Notes: generated by a model not told the origin, from the letters alone. A stretch of DNA of 56,771 nucleotides from Gammaproteobacteria bacterium (GCA_003645455.1 QNFE01000008.1:1-56771), one strand, 5' to 3'. Counted from the stretch's first letter, positions 45,489 to 55,911 are shown. Program-made: numbers and translations.

Positions 45489-46948
45489 CAAAAACAGAAT
45501 TTAACAAACTATGTCAAGATGGTAAGTATAGCCATATTCCAGTTATACGATCTCTTCCTGCTGATCTTGAAACCCCACTTAGTGTTTATCTTAAATTAGC
45601 GAATTTGCCATATAGTTTTTTATTTGAATCTGCCTTAGGTGGCGAGAAATGGGGCAGATATTCAATCATAGGTTTACCTGCGAGAAAAATTATATCCGTT
45701 GACAAAAATCAAATTAAAGTTATTGAGAATGGCAAAAATATAGAAATTATAAAAAATCAAAATCCGCTTGACTGGTTGGATAATTATCAACAACAATTCA
45801 AGCTTCCAAAAATTGACGAATTAAAAATTATGCCAGGTGGCTTGGTAGGATATTTTGGTTATGAGACAATATCCTATATTGAAAAAAACTTTAAAAATGA
45901 CAAAATTGATGATTTGAAAACTCCTGATATTTTATTGATGCAAACTCAACAATTAGCAATTTTTGATAATTTACAAGGCAAACTTAATTTAATTACCCTT
46001 GTTGAAGCAAAGCAAAAAAATTACCAACAGGCGATTGATGAGTTGGATAAATTACAACAAAAATTAGAACAACCGCTCAAAAACACCAGATTAAAAACCG
46101 CAGATTTTAATAATACATTTGAGCACTACACTAAAAAACCAGACTTTATCAACTGGGTCAAAAAAACTCGTCAAGATATTATAAATGGTGAGATTATGCA
46201 GGTGGTTTTATCACAAAAATTCAAATGTGATTTTAAAATTGATGAGTTATATTTATATCGTGCTATGCGTCAGATAAACCCATCGCCCCATATGTATTAT
46301 TTGGATTTTGATGATTTTAAAATTGTTGGCTCTTCGCCTGAAATTCTGGTTCGTTTGAAAAATAATAAAGTCACAGTCCGCCCTATTGCAGGCACTCGCA
46401 GGCGAGGTGTTAATGTTGATGAGGATAAAAAATTAGCCCAAGAACTATTAGATGACCCAAAAGAGATTGCCGAGCATTTAATGTTGATTGATTTAGGTCG
46501 CAATGATATCGGACGAGTTGCCAAAATAAGCTCGGTCAAACTCACTGAAAAAATGATAATAGAAAAATATTCTCATGTGATGCACATAGTCTCTAATGTG
46601 CAAGGTGAAATAAAAGATAATAAATCTGCTATTGATGTTTTAAAAGCTACTTATCCTGCGGGAACCGTCTCTGGTGCGCCAAAAGTGCGAGCGATGCAAA
46701 TTATTGATGAACACGAGAAATATAAAAGAGGGATATACTCAGGGGCTGTGGGATATTTGGGTTTTGATGGCTCAATGGATACCGCGATTGCCATAAGAAC
46801 CGCCATCATAAAAAATAAAAAATTATATATGCAGGCAGGGGCAGGGTTGGTATATGACTCAGATCCCAAATTAGAATATCAAGAAACAATTAACAAAGCG
46901 GCAGTTGTGTTTGATGCGGTGGCTTTGGCACACAAGGGGCTACGATGA
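45485..46948 (+). CDS. trpE: Anthranilate synthase component I
   Basis: 487 aa. Converts chorismate to anthranilate using ammonia from TrpG. The N-terminal tryptophan-feedback region has the LLES-type element as FLFESALGGEKWGRYS; the chorismate domain has MQVVLSQKF, PSPHMYYLDF, PIAGTRRRG, HLMLIDLGRND and PAGTVSGAPKVRAM. The reading frame ends GLR-TGA, where the TGA borrows GA from a MITE. That element now separates trpE from trpG in what was one operon. Confidence 0.96.
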   Translation: MTKTEFNKLCQDGKYSHIPVIRSLPADLETPLSVYLKLANLPYSFLFESALGGEKWGRYSIIGLPARKIISVDKNQIKVIENGKNIEIIKNQNPLDWLDNYQQQFKLPKIDELKIMPGGLVGYFGYETISYIEKNFKNDKIDDLKTPDILLMQTQQLAIFDNLQGKLNLITLVEAKQKNYQQAIDELDKLQQKLEQPLKNTRLKTADFNNTFEHYTKKPDFINWVKKTRQDIINGEIMQVVLSQKFKCDFKIDELYLYRAMRQINPSPHMYYLDFDDFKIVGSSPEILVRLKNNKVTVRPIAGTRRRGVNVDEDKKLAQELLDDPKEIAEHLMLIDLGRNDIGRVAKISSVKLTEKMIIEKYSHVMHIVSNVQGEIKDNKSAIDVLKATYPAGTVSGAPKVRAMQIIDEHEKYKRGIYSGAVGYLGFDGSMDTAIAIRTAIIKNKKLYMQAGAGLVYDSDPKLEYQETINKAAVVFDAVALAHKGLR

Positions 46949-47128
46949 GACCTTTGCATAAATCAAGCACAATTTATAAAACAAATAGATTGCATATGCT
47001 TATAGCAAAAATTCGTCATCACGAGCGTAGCGAGAACTCCAAAGGAATTGCCATTTTCCTCATTTTTGCTATAAAAATGCAATATTTTCTGCATTCTATA
47101 AACAGCACTTCATTTATGCAAAGGTCTC
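46947..47128. mobile_element. MITE copy 7 (182 bp) between trpE and trpG
   Basis: Long form, nearly identical to copy 6 through the CATCACGAGCGTAGCGAG core, but its termini are more diverged (CATAAATCAAG left, CATTTATGCAAAGGTCTC right). No clean target duplication (ACGAT versus ACTAT). Its right end places AAAGG 7 bases before the trpG ATG. Confidence 0.92.
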
Positions 47129-47131
47129 ACT

Positions 47132-47719
47132 ATGATTTTAATGATAGATAATTACGACTCTTTTACTTATAATTTAGTGCAATATTTTGGCGAATTAGGT
47201 CAAGAAGTGACAGTTAAAAGAAATGATGAAATAACTATATCCCAGATAAAAAAACTATCCCCTAAAATGATAGTTATCTCACCTGGCCCTGGTGTGCCAG
47301 ACAAAGCTGGAATAAGCATTGAGGTTGTTCAAAATTTTAAAGGTAAAATTCCAATTTTGGGAGTTTGTCTGGGGCATCAGGCGATAGTGTCCGCTTTTGG
47401 TGGCAAGATAATCAAAGCACGAGAAATAAAACACGGCAAAACCTCACCCATTTATCACAATATGCAGTCAATTTTTAATAATTTATCTGTGCCATTTACG
47501 GCGACCCGTTATCACTCACTAATTGTGGATAAAAAATCCTTGCCAGATTGTTTTGACATAACCGCCTGGACTATTACAGAGGACGCAAAAATGGATGAGA
47601 TTATGGCAATCAAACACAAAGAACATATGATTGAAGGCGTGCAGTTTCATCCAGAATCAATTTTAAGCGAATACGGTCACAAATTATTAAAAAACTTTTT
47701 GGAACAATATAAAATATGA
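47132..47719 (+). CDS. trpG: Anthranilate synthase component II (glutamine amidotransferase)
   Basis: 195 aa. Catalytic triad visible as Cys in GVCLGHQ (near residue 80), and His/Glu in VQFHPESIL (near 172). [12 protein letters not shown] is the oxyanion-hole region. It supplies ammonia to TrpE and possibly to PabB as well. The ATG lies 3 bases after a MITE, so the original leader was displaced and the element probably supplies the ribosome site. Overlaps trpD by 4 bases. Confidence 0.95.
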   Translation: MILMIDNYDSFTYNLVQYFGELGQEVTVKRNDEITISQIKKLSPKMIVISPGPGVPDKAGISIEVVQNFKGKIPILGVCLGHQAIVSAFGGKIIKAREIKHGKTSPIYHNMQSIFNNLSVPFTATRYHSLIVDKKSLPDCFDITAWTITEDAKMDEIMAIKHKEHMIEGVQFHPESILSEYGHKLLKNFLEQYKI

Positions 47720-48741
47720 CAAATTGCACAATCACAGATGCCATCAATACAATAATAAATGGCGATCATTTAAAAGATGAGCAAATGTCATCTGTTATGC
47801 AAATTATAATGACAGGCAAAGCAACAGATGCAGAAATTGGTGGATTCTTAATAGGCTTGCGATGCAAAGGCGAGAGTGTTGATGAGATTTTTGCCGCCGC
47901 CTCTGTGATGCGTGAGTTATCATCAAAAGTGGATATAAAAGATGATAATTTATTTGATACCTGTGGCACAGGTGGCGATGGCTCGCATACTTTTAATATC
48001 TCAACTGCGGTAGCGATTGTGTCTGCTGCCTGTGGAATTAAAATTGCTAAACACGGTAATCGTAGTGTCTCATCCTCATCAGGTTCGGCAGATTTATTAG
48101 AACTATCAGGGGTTAATATCAACCTTACACCACCACAAATCAAAAAATCAATAACAGAGACTAATTTGGGTTTTATGTTTGCCCCATTGCATCATAGTGC
48201 GATGAAATATGCTATCAAAGCACGGCAAGATTTAAAAACTCGGACGATTTTTAATCTTTTGGGTCCGCTTACTAATCCTGCTAATGCCACCCATCAATTG
48301 CTTGGTGTTTTTGATAAAAAATGGTGCAATCCTTTAATTCAAGTTTTGCAAAAATTCAACATAAAATCAGCAATGGTTGTCTCGTCCTCCAACAACATGG
48401 ATGAGATAAGTTTAGACTGCCCCACCCATATATCAGAGCTTAAAAATAATAAAATCATTGATAAAATTATTATACCTGAGGATTTTGGTATAAAAACTCG
48501 CACTAATCCTAATATAAAAGCTGCAAACTGCGAGCAATCATTAGAGATAATTAAAGATGCTTTTTCTAACCAAAACACCGATGCAACCGATATAATTGCG
48601 ATGAATACCGCCGCCGTGCTTTATTTAAGTGATGATAAAAACAACTTAAAAGATAGTTTTAAAATAGCAAAAAAAGCGATGCAAGATGGCTCGGCTGTCA
48701 ACAAACTCAATCAACTTATCAAATTCACTAATTCATTTTAA
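47716..48741 (+). CDS. trpD: Anthranilate phosphoribosyltransferase
   Basis: 341 aa. Attaches PRPP ribose to anthranilate. The PRPP loop [35 protein letters not shown] and the [12 protein letters not shown] anthranilate site are intact, as is LGPLTNPAN. Starts by ATGA-type overlap with trpG and ends one base before the trpC start. Confidence 0.96.
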   Translation: MTNCTITDAINTIINGDHLKDEQMSSVMQIIMTGKATDAEIGGFLIGLRCKGESVDEIFAAASVMRELSSKVDIKDDNLFDTCGTGGDGSHTFNISTAVAIVSAACGIKIAKHGNRSVSSSSGSADLLELSGVNINLTPPQIKKSITETNLGFMFAPLHHSAMKYAIKARQDLKTRTIFNLLGPLTNPANATHQLLGVFDKKWCNPLIQVLQKFNIKSAMVVSSSNNMDEISLDCPTHISELKNNKIIDKIIIPEDFGIKTRTNPNIKAANCEQSLEIIKDAFSNQNTDATDIIAMNTAAVLYLSDDKNNLKDSFKIAKKAMQDGSAVNKLNQLIKFTNSF

Positions 48742-48742
48742 A

Positions 48743-49537
48743 ATGTCTAATATCTTAGAAAAAATTGTAGCTACCAAAAAAATAGAAATAAAAAAGGCTC
48801 AACAAAAAATAAATCTTGATGAATTAAAAAATTTAATTGCAAAAAATCAACCGCCTACGCCAAGGGGTTTTATTGATGCCATCTCTTTAAAATATCAACA
48901 AAAAAAACCTGCCATCATCGCCGAGATAAAAAAAGCCAGCCCCAGTCGTGGCATAATTTGTCATAATTTTAACCCTGCAAAAATAGCAAAAATGTATCAG
49001 CAAGGTGGTGCTTGTTGTCTGTCGGTATTGACAGATAAAAAATATTTTAAAGGTAGCACGAAATATTTAAAAAAAGCTAAAAACTCTTGTGATTTGCCCG
49101 TTTTACGCAAAGATTTTATTATTGATGAATATCAAATTTATCAATCAAAATTGATGGGGGCAGATTGTATTTTATTGATAGCCGCTATTCTTAGTTTGGC
49201 AGAATTAAACGAGTTGATTGCTGTGGCACATAATTTACAATTAGATGTGTTATTAGAGGTGCATAATCAAAAAGAGATGATGATGGCGAACCAAACAAAG
49301 GCTCGTCTGCTCGGAGTTAATAATCGCAACCTCAAAGATTTTAGTATTGACATAGAAAACACTAAAAAATTAAAAGAATTTGCCAACCAAGACAAAATAA
49401 TCATCACAGAATCAGGGATAAATAATAAAGATACCGTCCGACAAATGTTACAGAATAATATCTATGGTTTTTTAATTGGTGAGGCTTTTATCAAAGAGCA
49501 TGCCCCACTTTTAAAAATGCAACAAATGTTTGCCTAA
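48743..49537 (+). CDS. trpC: Indole-3-glycerol phosphate synthase
   Basis: 264 aa from the ATG at 48743 (an upstream in-frame start at 48686 is inside trpD). TIM barrel with IIAEIKKASPSRGII, LSVLTDKKYFKGS, LPVLRKDFIIDEYQI, LGVNNRNL and ITESGI: all catalytic residues present. It is monofunctional, without a fused TrpF. Last gene of the trp operon here; convergent with the MBL gene. The next pathway step uses TrpA/TrpB; TrpF is seen only as a relic. Confidence 0.95.
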   Translation: MSNILEKIVATKKIEIKKAQQKINLDELKNLIAKNQPPTPRGFIDAISLKYQQKKPAIIAEIKKASPSRGIICHNFNPAKIAKMYQQGGACCLSVLTDKKYFKGSTKYLKKAKNSCDLPVLRKDFIIDEYQIYQSKLMGADCILLIAAILSLAELNELIAVAHNLQLDVLLEVHNQKEMMMANQTKARLLGVNNRNLKDFSIDIENTKKLKEFANQDKIIITESGINNKDTVRQMLQNNIYGFLIGEAFIKEHAPLLKMQQMFA

Positions 49538-49598
49538 CGACATTCTAATTGGTCCAACAATCATTAATGCAACATTCCTGATTATCGCTTGCAGGTTT

Positions 49599-50567
49599 TT
49601 AAAAATCAGTAGCTTCAATTTGCAGATAAGCAATACTTATGTGGCGACCAACTTCACGATCAAAACTAATCCAGTTTTTAAATTTTGCAAGTTTTGGTAC
49701 AATTTTCTCTTTCATTTCAAAGTCACTTATGCCATCATCATAGAATTTTTTAGTCCATTTATATAGGGTTTCTAAGTATTCTAAATAGGTTTTTGGCACA
49801 GATACATCTCCTGCTTTACCGTGTCCTGGCACATAAACCTTTGCTTTGATTTTTATAATACTTTGCAAAGCTTGGATATTTCCTACAAATGAACCACCTC
49901 CCATCTGCCCTAACCTGCCGAGTAAAACATTATCTCCTAAGATTACCAAAGATTTTTCTGGCACTTCCAGCATAATATCTGTTGTAGTATGGGCATCTCC
50001 ATGATGATGAATTTTAATGCTTAGCCCTGCTATTTTTATAATATCCTTATCTTGTAAGGATTTATCAGGGGCAACAACTTGGGTTCCCTCGGTGGCTTTG
50101 TCGGTTAAATTCATCATACTATCCACCCATCTTTGTCCGACATCAGTATTTTTTACCATTTTGACAAGTTTGTCATGGGCATAGATTTTAACCTGCGGAT
50201 AGGCATTGACAATTGCGTGATTTCCCAACCAATGATCGCCGTGTTCATGAGTATTAAATACAGCCACAACTGGTTTTTTTGATATTTTTTTAATCGCTCT
50301 TAATACCATCTCTCCTACCTGCACGCTGGAACCTGGATCAACTACAATTATGCCATCTGTGCCAATAATAAAAACAGGATTATTCATAAACCCTTTATTT
50401 TTAGGGTTTGGTGGATTGAGATCACCATAGATTACATACGAATTATCGGCAATTTTTACCGCAGGATAATCAGGAATGGGAGGAGCAATAGTGGTAGAGT
50501 TTACAGTTTGCAAAAAACTCATAGCAAAAATTAACAATAAAAAACTTAAAATTTTATTAAAAAACAT
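49599..50567 (-). CDS. Periplasmic MBL-fold metallohydrolase
   Basis: 322 aa with a signal peptide (to about residue 23). The zinc motif HEHGDHWLGNH lies near residue 110, with further ligands in HHHGDAHTTTDIML and VPGHGKAGD. It resembles SoxH/quinoprotein-relay type hydrolases exported to the periplasm rather than beta-lactamases proper. The substrate is unknown. Divergent from the rhodanese gene, which hints at sulfur chemistry but no more. Confidence 0.82.
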   Translation of the reverse strand: MFFNKILSFLLLIFAMSFLQTVNSTTIAPPIPDYPAVKIADNSYVIYGDLNPPNPKNKGFMNNPVFIIGTDGIIVVDPGSSVQVGEMVLRAIKKISKKPVVAVFNTHEHGDHWLGNHAIVNAYPQVKIYAHDKLVKMVKNTDVGQRWVDSMMNLTDKATEGTQVVAPDKSLQDKDIIKIAGLSIKIHHHGDAHTTTDIMLEVPEKSLVILGDNVLLGRLGQMGGGSFVGNIQALQSIIKIKAKVYVPGHGKAGDVSVPKTYLEYLETLYKWTKKFYDDGISDFEMKEKIVPKLAKFKNWISFDREVGRHISIAYLQIEATDF

Positions 50568-50662
50568 TTTTAAATTATCCTAAAAAATTATAAAAGTGTA
50601 TAATAGTGATTTTTTGAACGAATATCAACTTATTTTATTTTAATTTTTTAAGGTTTTTAAAA

Positions 50663-50953
50663 ATGCAACTCCAAGATATATCTTGCCCTGAGGCCAAAGA
50701 AGTTTTAGAAAATGGCGGACAACTTGTCGATGTTCGCACCGCACCTGAACACCAACAAGGCACGATTGAAAATTCAATTCACTTGCCATTACAAGATATT
50801 TATGGTGCTCAAAATGTATTGGATGACAAAAAACCGATTATTGTGTATTGTCGCAGTGGTGCCAGATCTGCTCAGGCCAAGATGATTTTAAATTCAATGG
50901 GATACAGATATGTCCATAATCTAGGTGCCATCAACAACATTAATAGTTGTTAA
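50663..50953 (+). CDS. Single-domain rhodanese
   Basis: 96 aa. The active-site loop CRSGARS (Cys near residue 70) and LVDVRTAPEHQQGTIENSIHLPL are typical. No signal peptide, so cytoplasmic. It carries persulfide sulfur, perhaps with the TusA protein encoded 14 kb away. AGG-rich leader upstream (TTTTTAAGG). The 3' end overlaps the convergent MFS gene by 14 bases. Confidence 0.9.
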   Translation: MQLQDISCPEAKEVLENGGQLVDVRTAPEHQQGTIENSIHLPLQDIYGAQNVLDDKKPIIVYCRSGARSAQAKMILNSMGYRYVHNLGAINNINSC

Positions 50954-52118
50954 TTCTCACTCTATTTTTGCTCCACAATAACAACAAAACTCCTGCAAAA
51001 ACAATCATAGCGGTAAGATATAATCCATAGTTATAACTGCCGCTATATTCAAAAAGAGCCACACTATATAACGGTGCACTAATTTGTCCTACGCCATAGG
51101 CAGTGGTAAAGGTTGCCATCAAAATTACAGGGTTATGTTTGGCTATCTCACCTGCCAGATTCATAAATAAAGCTACCAAACCGACAAATGTGCCGCCATA
51201 TAAAATACCGCTCAATAAATTAAGATAGATATTGTCGGTTATAGTGGGGATTAAAATACCAGCAACCTGCAACAACATCGCCATAATTATAATATTAATA
51301 CTGCCATATTTTTTTGCCAAAATCATTAAAATTATTGACGATGGAATGCCGGCAAATCCTGCCATAAGCCATACATTTGAACCAAATCCTTGCAACCCAT
51401 CAATTGAATTTATTATATCTGGTAAAAAAGTGGCTTGAATTACAAAACCCACCCCTTCGGTAAAATAGGCAATCGTTAAAACTACCACGAAAAAAGAAAA
51501 AATAGACATATCAAATTTATGATGAGGCGCATTATCTCTTATTTTTTTATCAAACGATAAAATATAAAATGGATAAACAGCAACAACCAAGCCAAAAATT
51601 GATAACACTTGCCAAATATTTTGCCATGGTAGGTGTGCCACGAGACGAGACAATAAATCCATACCAACAATAGCCACTCCGATTCCACTAAAATACCAAC
51701 CCATCGCCTTTTTTTTATCATCAAATTGCAACTTTAACATTACAATTGAGGCACCCACTATCAAAGCCATCGCTGTGCCAAAACCTGCGACAAGTCTTGA
51801 TATAATCCAAATTATAGGCTCGGTTGTGAAACTTAAAATCAAAGAGGTTATAATGCTTAAAACCAAACCTAACCTAAATAATTTAACCTTGGTATTTATG
51901 TTGCTGATAAAAACTGCAAATAAAGTGCCTGCCATATAACCGACATAATTGATAGAGGCTAAAAATCCGGTAAATTCCACCGACAAAAAATCATCCAGCA
52001 TAACAGGTAAAAGCGAGGTAAAAGCAAATCGTGCCAACCCCACCCCGACTACCAGTGAGATAATTCCTGCGATAATTATGTTTGTGTTGTTGTTTTTATC
52101 TATCGCTGAAAATTGCAT
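50940..52118 (-). CDS. MFS transporter, YbfB/YjiJ-like
   Basis: 392 aa with 12 predicted membrane segments. The N-terminus VGVGLARFAFTSLLPVMLDDF and the loop after TM2 match the YbfB/YjiJ branch of MFS permeases, whose substrates are poorly known. YGVGQISAPLYS in the C-terminal half is also family-like. Monocistronic, convergent with the rhodanese gene. Confidence 0.83.
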   Translation of the reverse strand: MQFSAIDKNNNTNIIIAGIISLVVGVGLARFAFTSLLPVMLDDFLSVEFTGFLASINYVGYMAGTLFAVFISNINTKVKLFRLGLVLSIITSLILSFTTEPIIWIISRLVAGFGTAMALIVGASIVMLKLQFDDKKKAMGWYFSGIGVAIVGMDLLSRLVAHLPWQNIWQVLSIFGLVVAVYPFYILSFDKKIRDNAPHHKFDMSIFSFFVVVLTIAYFTEGVGFVIQATFLPDIINSIDGLQGFGSNVWLMAGFAGIPSSIILMILAKKYGSINIIIMAMLLQVAGILIPTITDNIYLNLLSGILYGGTFVGLVALFMNLAGEIAKHNPVILMATFTTAYGVGQISAPLYSVALFEYSGSYNYGLYLTAMIVFAGVLLLLWSKNRVRINNY

Positions 52119-52242
52119 TTTAAAATTGTAATTAATGGTTGTGTAAAAAGTTCATGCAATTATACATAAAATTGTAACTTTATTTAGTTTATATGGTATA
52201 ATTTTTGTTTTTTTATTGATTGTAGTTTTGAAAATAACAAAG

Positions 52243-53241
52243 ATGAGCAAACTTGATACACAACAATTAAATAATCTTTTTCCTGCAATAATATCAGCAA
52301 GCAGATCAACAGATATTCCTGCATTTTATAGCGATTGGTTTGTCAATAGATGGAGGGCTGGTTTTATAAAATGGAAAAATAATTTTAGCGGAAAACTTTA
52401 TAAAATAAATTTTGATAAAACAAGAGTAGTTGTGTTTTGGACAAAAAATCCAAAACCCATGTTCAAGCATTTAGATTTTTTAGATAAAAATATTCCAAAT
52501 TATTATTTTCAATTTACATTAAATGATTATGTTGATGAAAAATTTGAATTAAGTGTTGCAAATGTTGAAAAAAGAATTAAAATATTTAAAACACTATCAA
52601 AAAAACTCGGGAAAAAAAGAGTGATATGGCGATTTGATCCATTAATTTTAACAGATAAAATTGATGTTAATAAGTTATTAAGGAAAGTTGAAAATATTGG
52701 GAACGAACTGAAAGATTATACAACAAAATTAGTATTTAGTTTTGCTGATATATCAATTTACAAAAGAGTTGAATATAATTTAAAAAAAGATGATGTGAAA
52801 TATATTGAATTTACAGATAGCACAATGCACGAATTTGCAAGCGGACTACAAAAATTAAACAATAATTGGGGTTTTGAAATAGCAACATGCACAGAAAAAA
52901 TTGCATTAGAGCAATATGGAATAAAACACAATAAGTGCATAGATGATGATTTAATGATAGATATATTCAAAGAAGACAAACAATTAATGAAATATCTCGG
53001 AGCAGAACTTGATATGTTTACAAACAAAATCACAAAAACAAAGAACATGAAAGACAAAGGGCAAAGAAAAAATTGCGGTTGCATAATAGCAAAAGACATA
53101 GGACAATATCATACATGCCCCCATGGTTGCAATTATTGTTATGCCAACTCATCCAAAGAATATGCCAAAATAAATTTTAAATTACATAAACAAAATCCAA
53201 ACAGTAGCACAATCACAGGAGACATTGATGCCAGAGTTTAA
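52243..53241 (+). CDS. DUF1848 family protein
   Basis: About 332 aa from ATG at 52243 (52216 possible). DUF1848 has no proven function. Signatures: IISASRSTDIPAFYSDWF, WFVNRWRAGF, VVFWTKNPKPM, FQFTLNDY, RVIWRFDPLILTD and a C-terminal Cys cluster CGCII..HTCPHGCNYCYANSS, which may hold an iron-sulfur cluster (CxxxCxYC resembles the radical SAM spacing, but it lies at the wrong end). It overlaps the helicase gene by 14 bases. First gene of a four-gene cassette. Confidence 0.82.
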   Translation: MSKLDTQQLNNLFPAIISASRSTDIPAFYSDWFVNRWRAGFIKWKNNFSGKLYKINFDKTRVVVFWTKNPKPMFKHLDFLDKNIPNYYFQFTLNDYVDEKFELSVANVEKRIKIFKTLSKKLGKKRVIWRFDPLILTDKIDVNKLLRKVENIGNELKDYTTKLVFSFADISIYKRVEYNLKKDDVKYIEFTDSTMHEFASGLQKLNNNWGFEIATCTEKIALEQYGIKHNKCIDDDLMIDIFKEDKQLMKYLGAELDMFTNKITKTKNMKDKGQRKNCGCIIAKDIGQYHTCPHGCNYCYANSSKEYAKINFKLHKQNPNSSTITGDIDARV

Positions 53242-54292
53242 ATTTAATCTACCGAACGGTGCAGATTTATCAAGAAGCCAAATGAAAGCAATTAATTCAG
53301 AAAGACCAATTTTTTTAACAGGTGTTCCTGGTAGCGGTAAAACAGTAGTGTCAGTATACAGGATTAAAGAAAGTAAAAATAAAACAGCATTATTTACTTA
53401 TGGAAAATTATTAAGATTTGCAATTGAAAAAACCGTAGCGGATGATACAAAAGAGATTCACAACATTCACAGATGGTTTTATGATACAACAGGAATCTGG
53501 TTAAGCAGAATAAATGACAATAATTATGATCATTGCCAGAAGTCATTAACAGATAAATTTAAAGATGAAGACAAATATAACGGAATCTTTGTTGATGAGG
53601 GACAAGACTTTAAACCTATCTTTTTTAAGTTACTGGACAAGATAACAGGTAACCTCTCTGTAAGTGCCGATGATGCTCAGCAAGTTTATAGAGATAGAGG
53701 AACTGAGCAACAAATTTTAGAAATATTGCCAAACTTATATAAAATTGAACTAACAGAAAATTACAGAAATGGTTACGAAATATATAACTTTGCTAGACAA
53801 TTTGTTCCAAACAATCCAAGAGCAAATGATAAAAATATGCTGGAAAAATTAAAACAAAATCAAAAAAATTCTGATATACCGACAATATATGTAGAAAATG
53901 AACTAAACGATACATTTGATACTGTTGCAAACATATTAAAAGACAACAAAGGATACAATATTGGCATATTGTGTGATAACATTCTTTCTGTTGAAACATA
54001 TGCAAAAAAAATACCAGATGAACATGAAACTACAATCTACACAAGCGAAAATAATCAAATTAATAATTTACAAAATATCATTATAACAACATTTAAGTCA
54101 GCAAAAGGATTGGAGTTTGATATTGTTATCATGCCTCATTTTCAAAGACTCAACGAAGAACATGCAAAAGAGTATTATGTAGGAGCAACCAGGGCAAAAA
54201 GCAGTTTGTATTTGCTGGCTATAAAAAAATTACCAGAAATGTTAGAAAAAATGGACAAAAACACTTATGAACTAAAAAAGGTGTTAAAATGA
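53228..54292 (+). CDS. Minimal SF1 helicase-like ATPase (UvrD/DUF2075 type)
   Basis: 354 aa from the ATG at 53228. Walker A GVPGSGKT (32-39), Walker B VDEGQDF, motif III-like SADDAQQVYRDRGT, TENYRNG, motif V TTFKSAKGLEFDIVIM and motif VI YVGATRAKSSLYL are all present, so ATPase and translocase activity are expected. It is far shorter than UvrD (720 aa) and lacks the 1B/2B insertions. It is coupled to DUF1848 upstream and overlaps the next gene by 4 bases. Such small helicases occur in defence cassettes; the role here is inferred from context. Confidence 0.85.
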   Translation: MPEFKFNLPNGADLSRSQMKAINSERPIFLTGVPGSGKTVVSVYRIKESKNKTALFTYGKLLRFAIEKTVADDTKEIHNIHRWFYDTTGIWLSRINDNNYDHCQKSLTDKFKDEDKYNGIFVDEGQDFKPIFFKLLDKITGNLSVSADDAQQVYRDRGTEQQILEILPNLYKIELTENYRNGYEIYNFARQFVPNNPRANDKNMLEKLKQNQKNSDIPTIYVENELNDTFDTVANILKDNKGYNIGILCDNILSVETYAKKIPDEHETTIYTSENNQINNLQNIIITTFKSAKGLEFDIVIMPHFQRLNEEHAKEYYVGATRAKSSLYLLAIKKLPEMLEKMDKNTYELKKVLK

Positions 54293-55911
54293 GCGATAAA
54301 CAAAAAAAACTATATCTACAAATTCATCACCTCAAATTGGGGCATTATGTATCTTGCGGACTTATTTGTCCTGATAAATATTTAATTGGCGATATTGAAA
54401 AAGACATACAATCAATAAACTGTGAGTTATTAACATTATCAACCACCAAAGCAATAAAATATTCAAATCAACCAAAACATATACAGCCACCAAACAACGA
54501 ATTATTAACCTTACCAACCACCAAAACAACAAAACATACAGATGCACCGATTGAAAAAAAGCAACAAGATCAAATGTATTTGGAACTAACACTAACACCA
54601 GATGAATGCAATAAATACATACAAAATGACAATAATATTTTTTTTATTGACAAGCCTTTGCCTATTACAAGAATCAAAGCAATTTATTGTGAAAATTGCA
54701 CAAAAAACAAAAAAGATATTGTAAAAAAATTAAAACAAAGAAATTTTGGTTTTATGCCTGAGCGACTATTTAAAACGATCAAAAAAAATGATTTAAAAAA
54801 AATGTCTACTCTTGATAACAATATTAAAAAACCAGAAAACAGAGAATATGAAAATATAGAGTTCTGCAAAACCTATGACAAAATTATGGGAATGTTTGCT
54901 TTTGCTAAAAATGCTCATCTATATTACACGAACAAAAATAAGATCTATAAAAATTATCCAACCATGTATTTTAAAATATTTGACAATACTACAAATGAAA
55001 TTAAAGTCACACAGTGGCTTGGTGATTTAAAAAATGATAGCAAATTTAGTGAAATCTTTAAACTACTAATTGACAAATTGAAGTCAACAGAAATTATTGA
55101 CAGTGATTTTATAAAAAATGTTATTAGCAAAACAGATAATGGCACAATCAAAAACCATCTTAGTGAATTGTTGGAAGGAGAATCAAACAAAAAAACATTA
55201 AAAGAATTGGAGCAATATGATGCTTACTATTATATTTGTTTATTATACTTGTATCGTAGAAAAGAATCAAATGATAAAAATGTACTAAAAAACAATATCA
55301 TTGATGAGGTTCCATATGATAAAATTGAAAATGCACTTGCATTATTTGGTTTATACTATGGCTATTCAAAACTTAAAACATATGAAGAAATAAAACTGGA
55401 CAATGATCATTTTAAAAAAATTAACGGCAACAATGATGAATATAGTATAAAATTTAAATTAGATTCCAAGTTTGATTATTATTTAATAGAAGCTATTTAC
55501 CAGTATTCATTAAAGAAAAATAATGGTGCAGAAAATTCAGAATTAGATTTTATAGATTATCTTTTTCCGCCAAAGAAAATTAATAAAAATTTAAATGTTG
55601 AAGAACCAAATATTGTGGATAAAAAAACTTATCATGATATTGTAGACTTAAAAATTACACAAAAAGAATGGGGCAACTATTTATCTGATAAAATAAAAGA
55701 ATCTAAAAAATACAAAGACGAATTGATTGATGGAAAAGACTATATTGTAACCTACACAAAACGACATTACCCCAATCTGATAAAATACAGGGCTAAGACT
55801 AATTGTTTGTATTGCAACAAAAATGAATTACAGACAAAAATACAAGAGGAAAACTACAACAAAAAACCTTGTGAACTAATCTACATACTTAAAGCTGACA
55901 ATATAATATGA
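54289..55911 (+). CDS. Uncharacterised 540-aa protein with N-terminal repeat
   Basis: No family recognised. The N-terminus YLQIHHLKLGHYVSCGLICP is followed by a duplicated segment, NCELLTLSTTK and NNELLTLPTTK, 26 codons apart (residues about 43-90). Next come MYLELTLTPDE, and FFIDKPLPITRIKAIYCENC with a CxxC. Residues about 190-450 are helical and charged. The C-terminus has a second CxxC (CLYCNK) near residue 516. The two CxxC could bind zinc. The ATGA overlaps at both ends show it belongs with the helicase and the following gene. Confidence 0.6.
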   Translation: MSDKQKKLYLQIHHLKLGHYVSCGLICPDKYLIGDIEKDIQSINCELLTLSTTKAIKYSNQPKHIQPPNNELLTLPTTKTTKHTDAPIEKKQQDQMYLELTLTPDECNKYIQNDNNIFFIDKPLPITRIKAIYCENCTKNKKDIVKKLKQRNFGFMPERLFKTIKKNDLKKMSTLDNNIKKPENREYENIEFCKTYDKIMGMFAFAKNAHLYYTNKNKIYKNYPTMYFKIFDNTTNEIKVTQWLGDLKNDSKFSEIFKLLIDKLKSTEIIDSDFIKNVISKTDNGTIKNHLSELLEGESNKKTLKELEQYDAYYYICLLYLYRRKESNDKNVLKNNIIDEVPYDKIENALALFGLYYGYSKLKTYEEIKLDNDHFKKINGNNDEYSIKFKLDSKFDYYLIEAIYQYSLKKNNGAENSELDFIDYLFPPKKINKNLNVEEPNIVDKKTYHDIVDLKITQKEWGNYLSDKIKESKKYKDELIDGKDYIVTYTKRHYPNLIKYRAKTNCLYCNKNELQTKIQEENYNKKPCELIYILKADNII

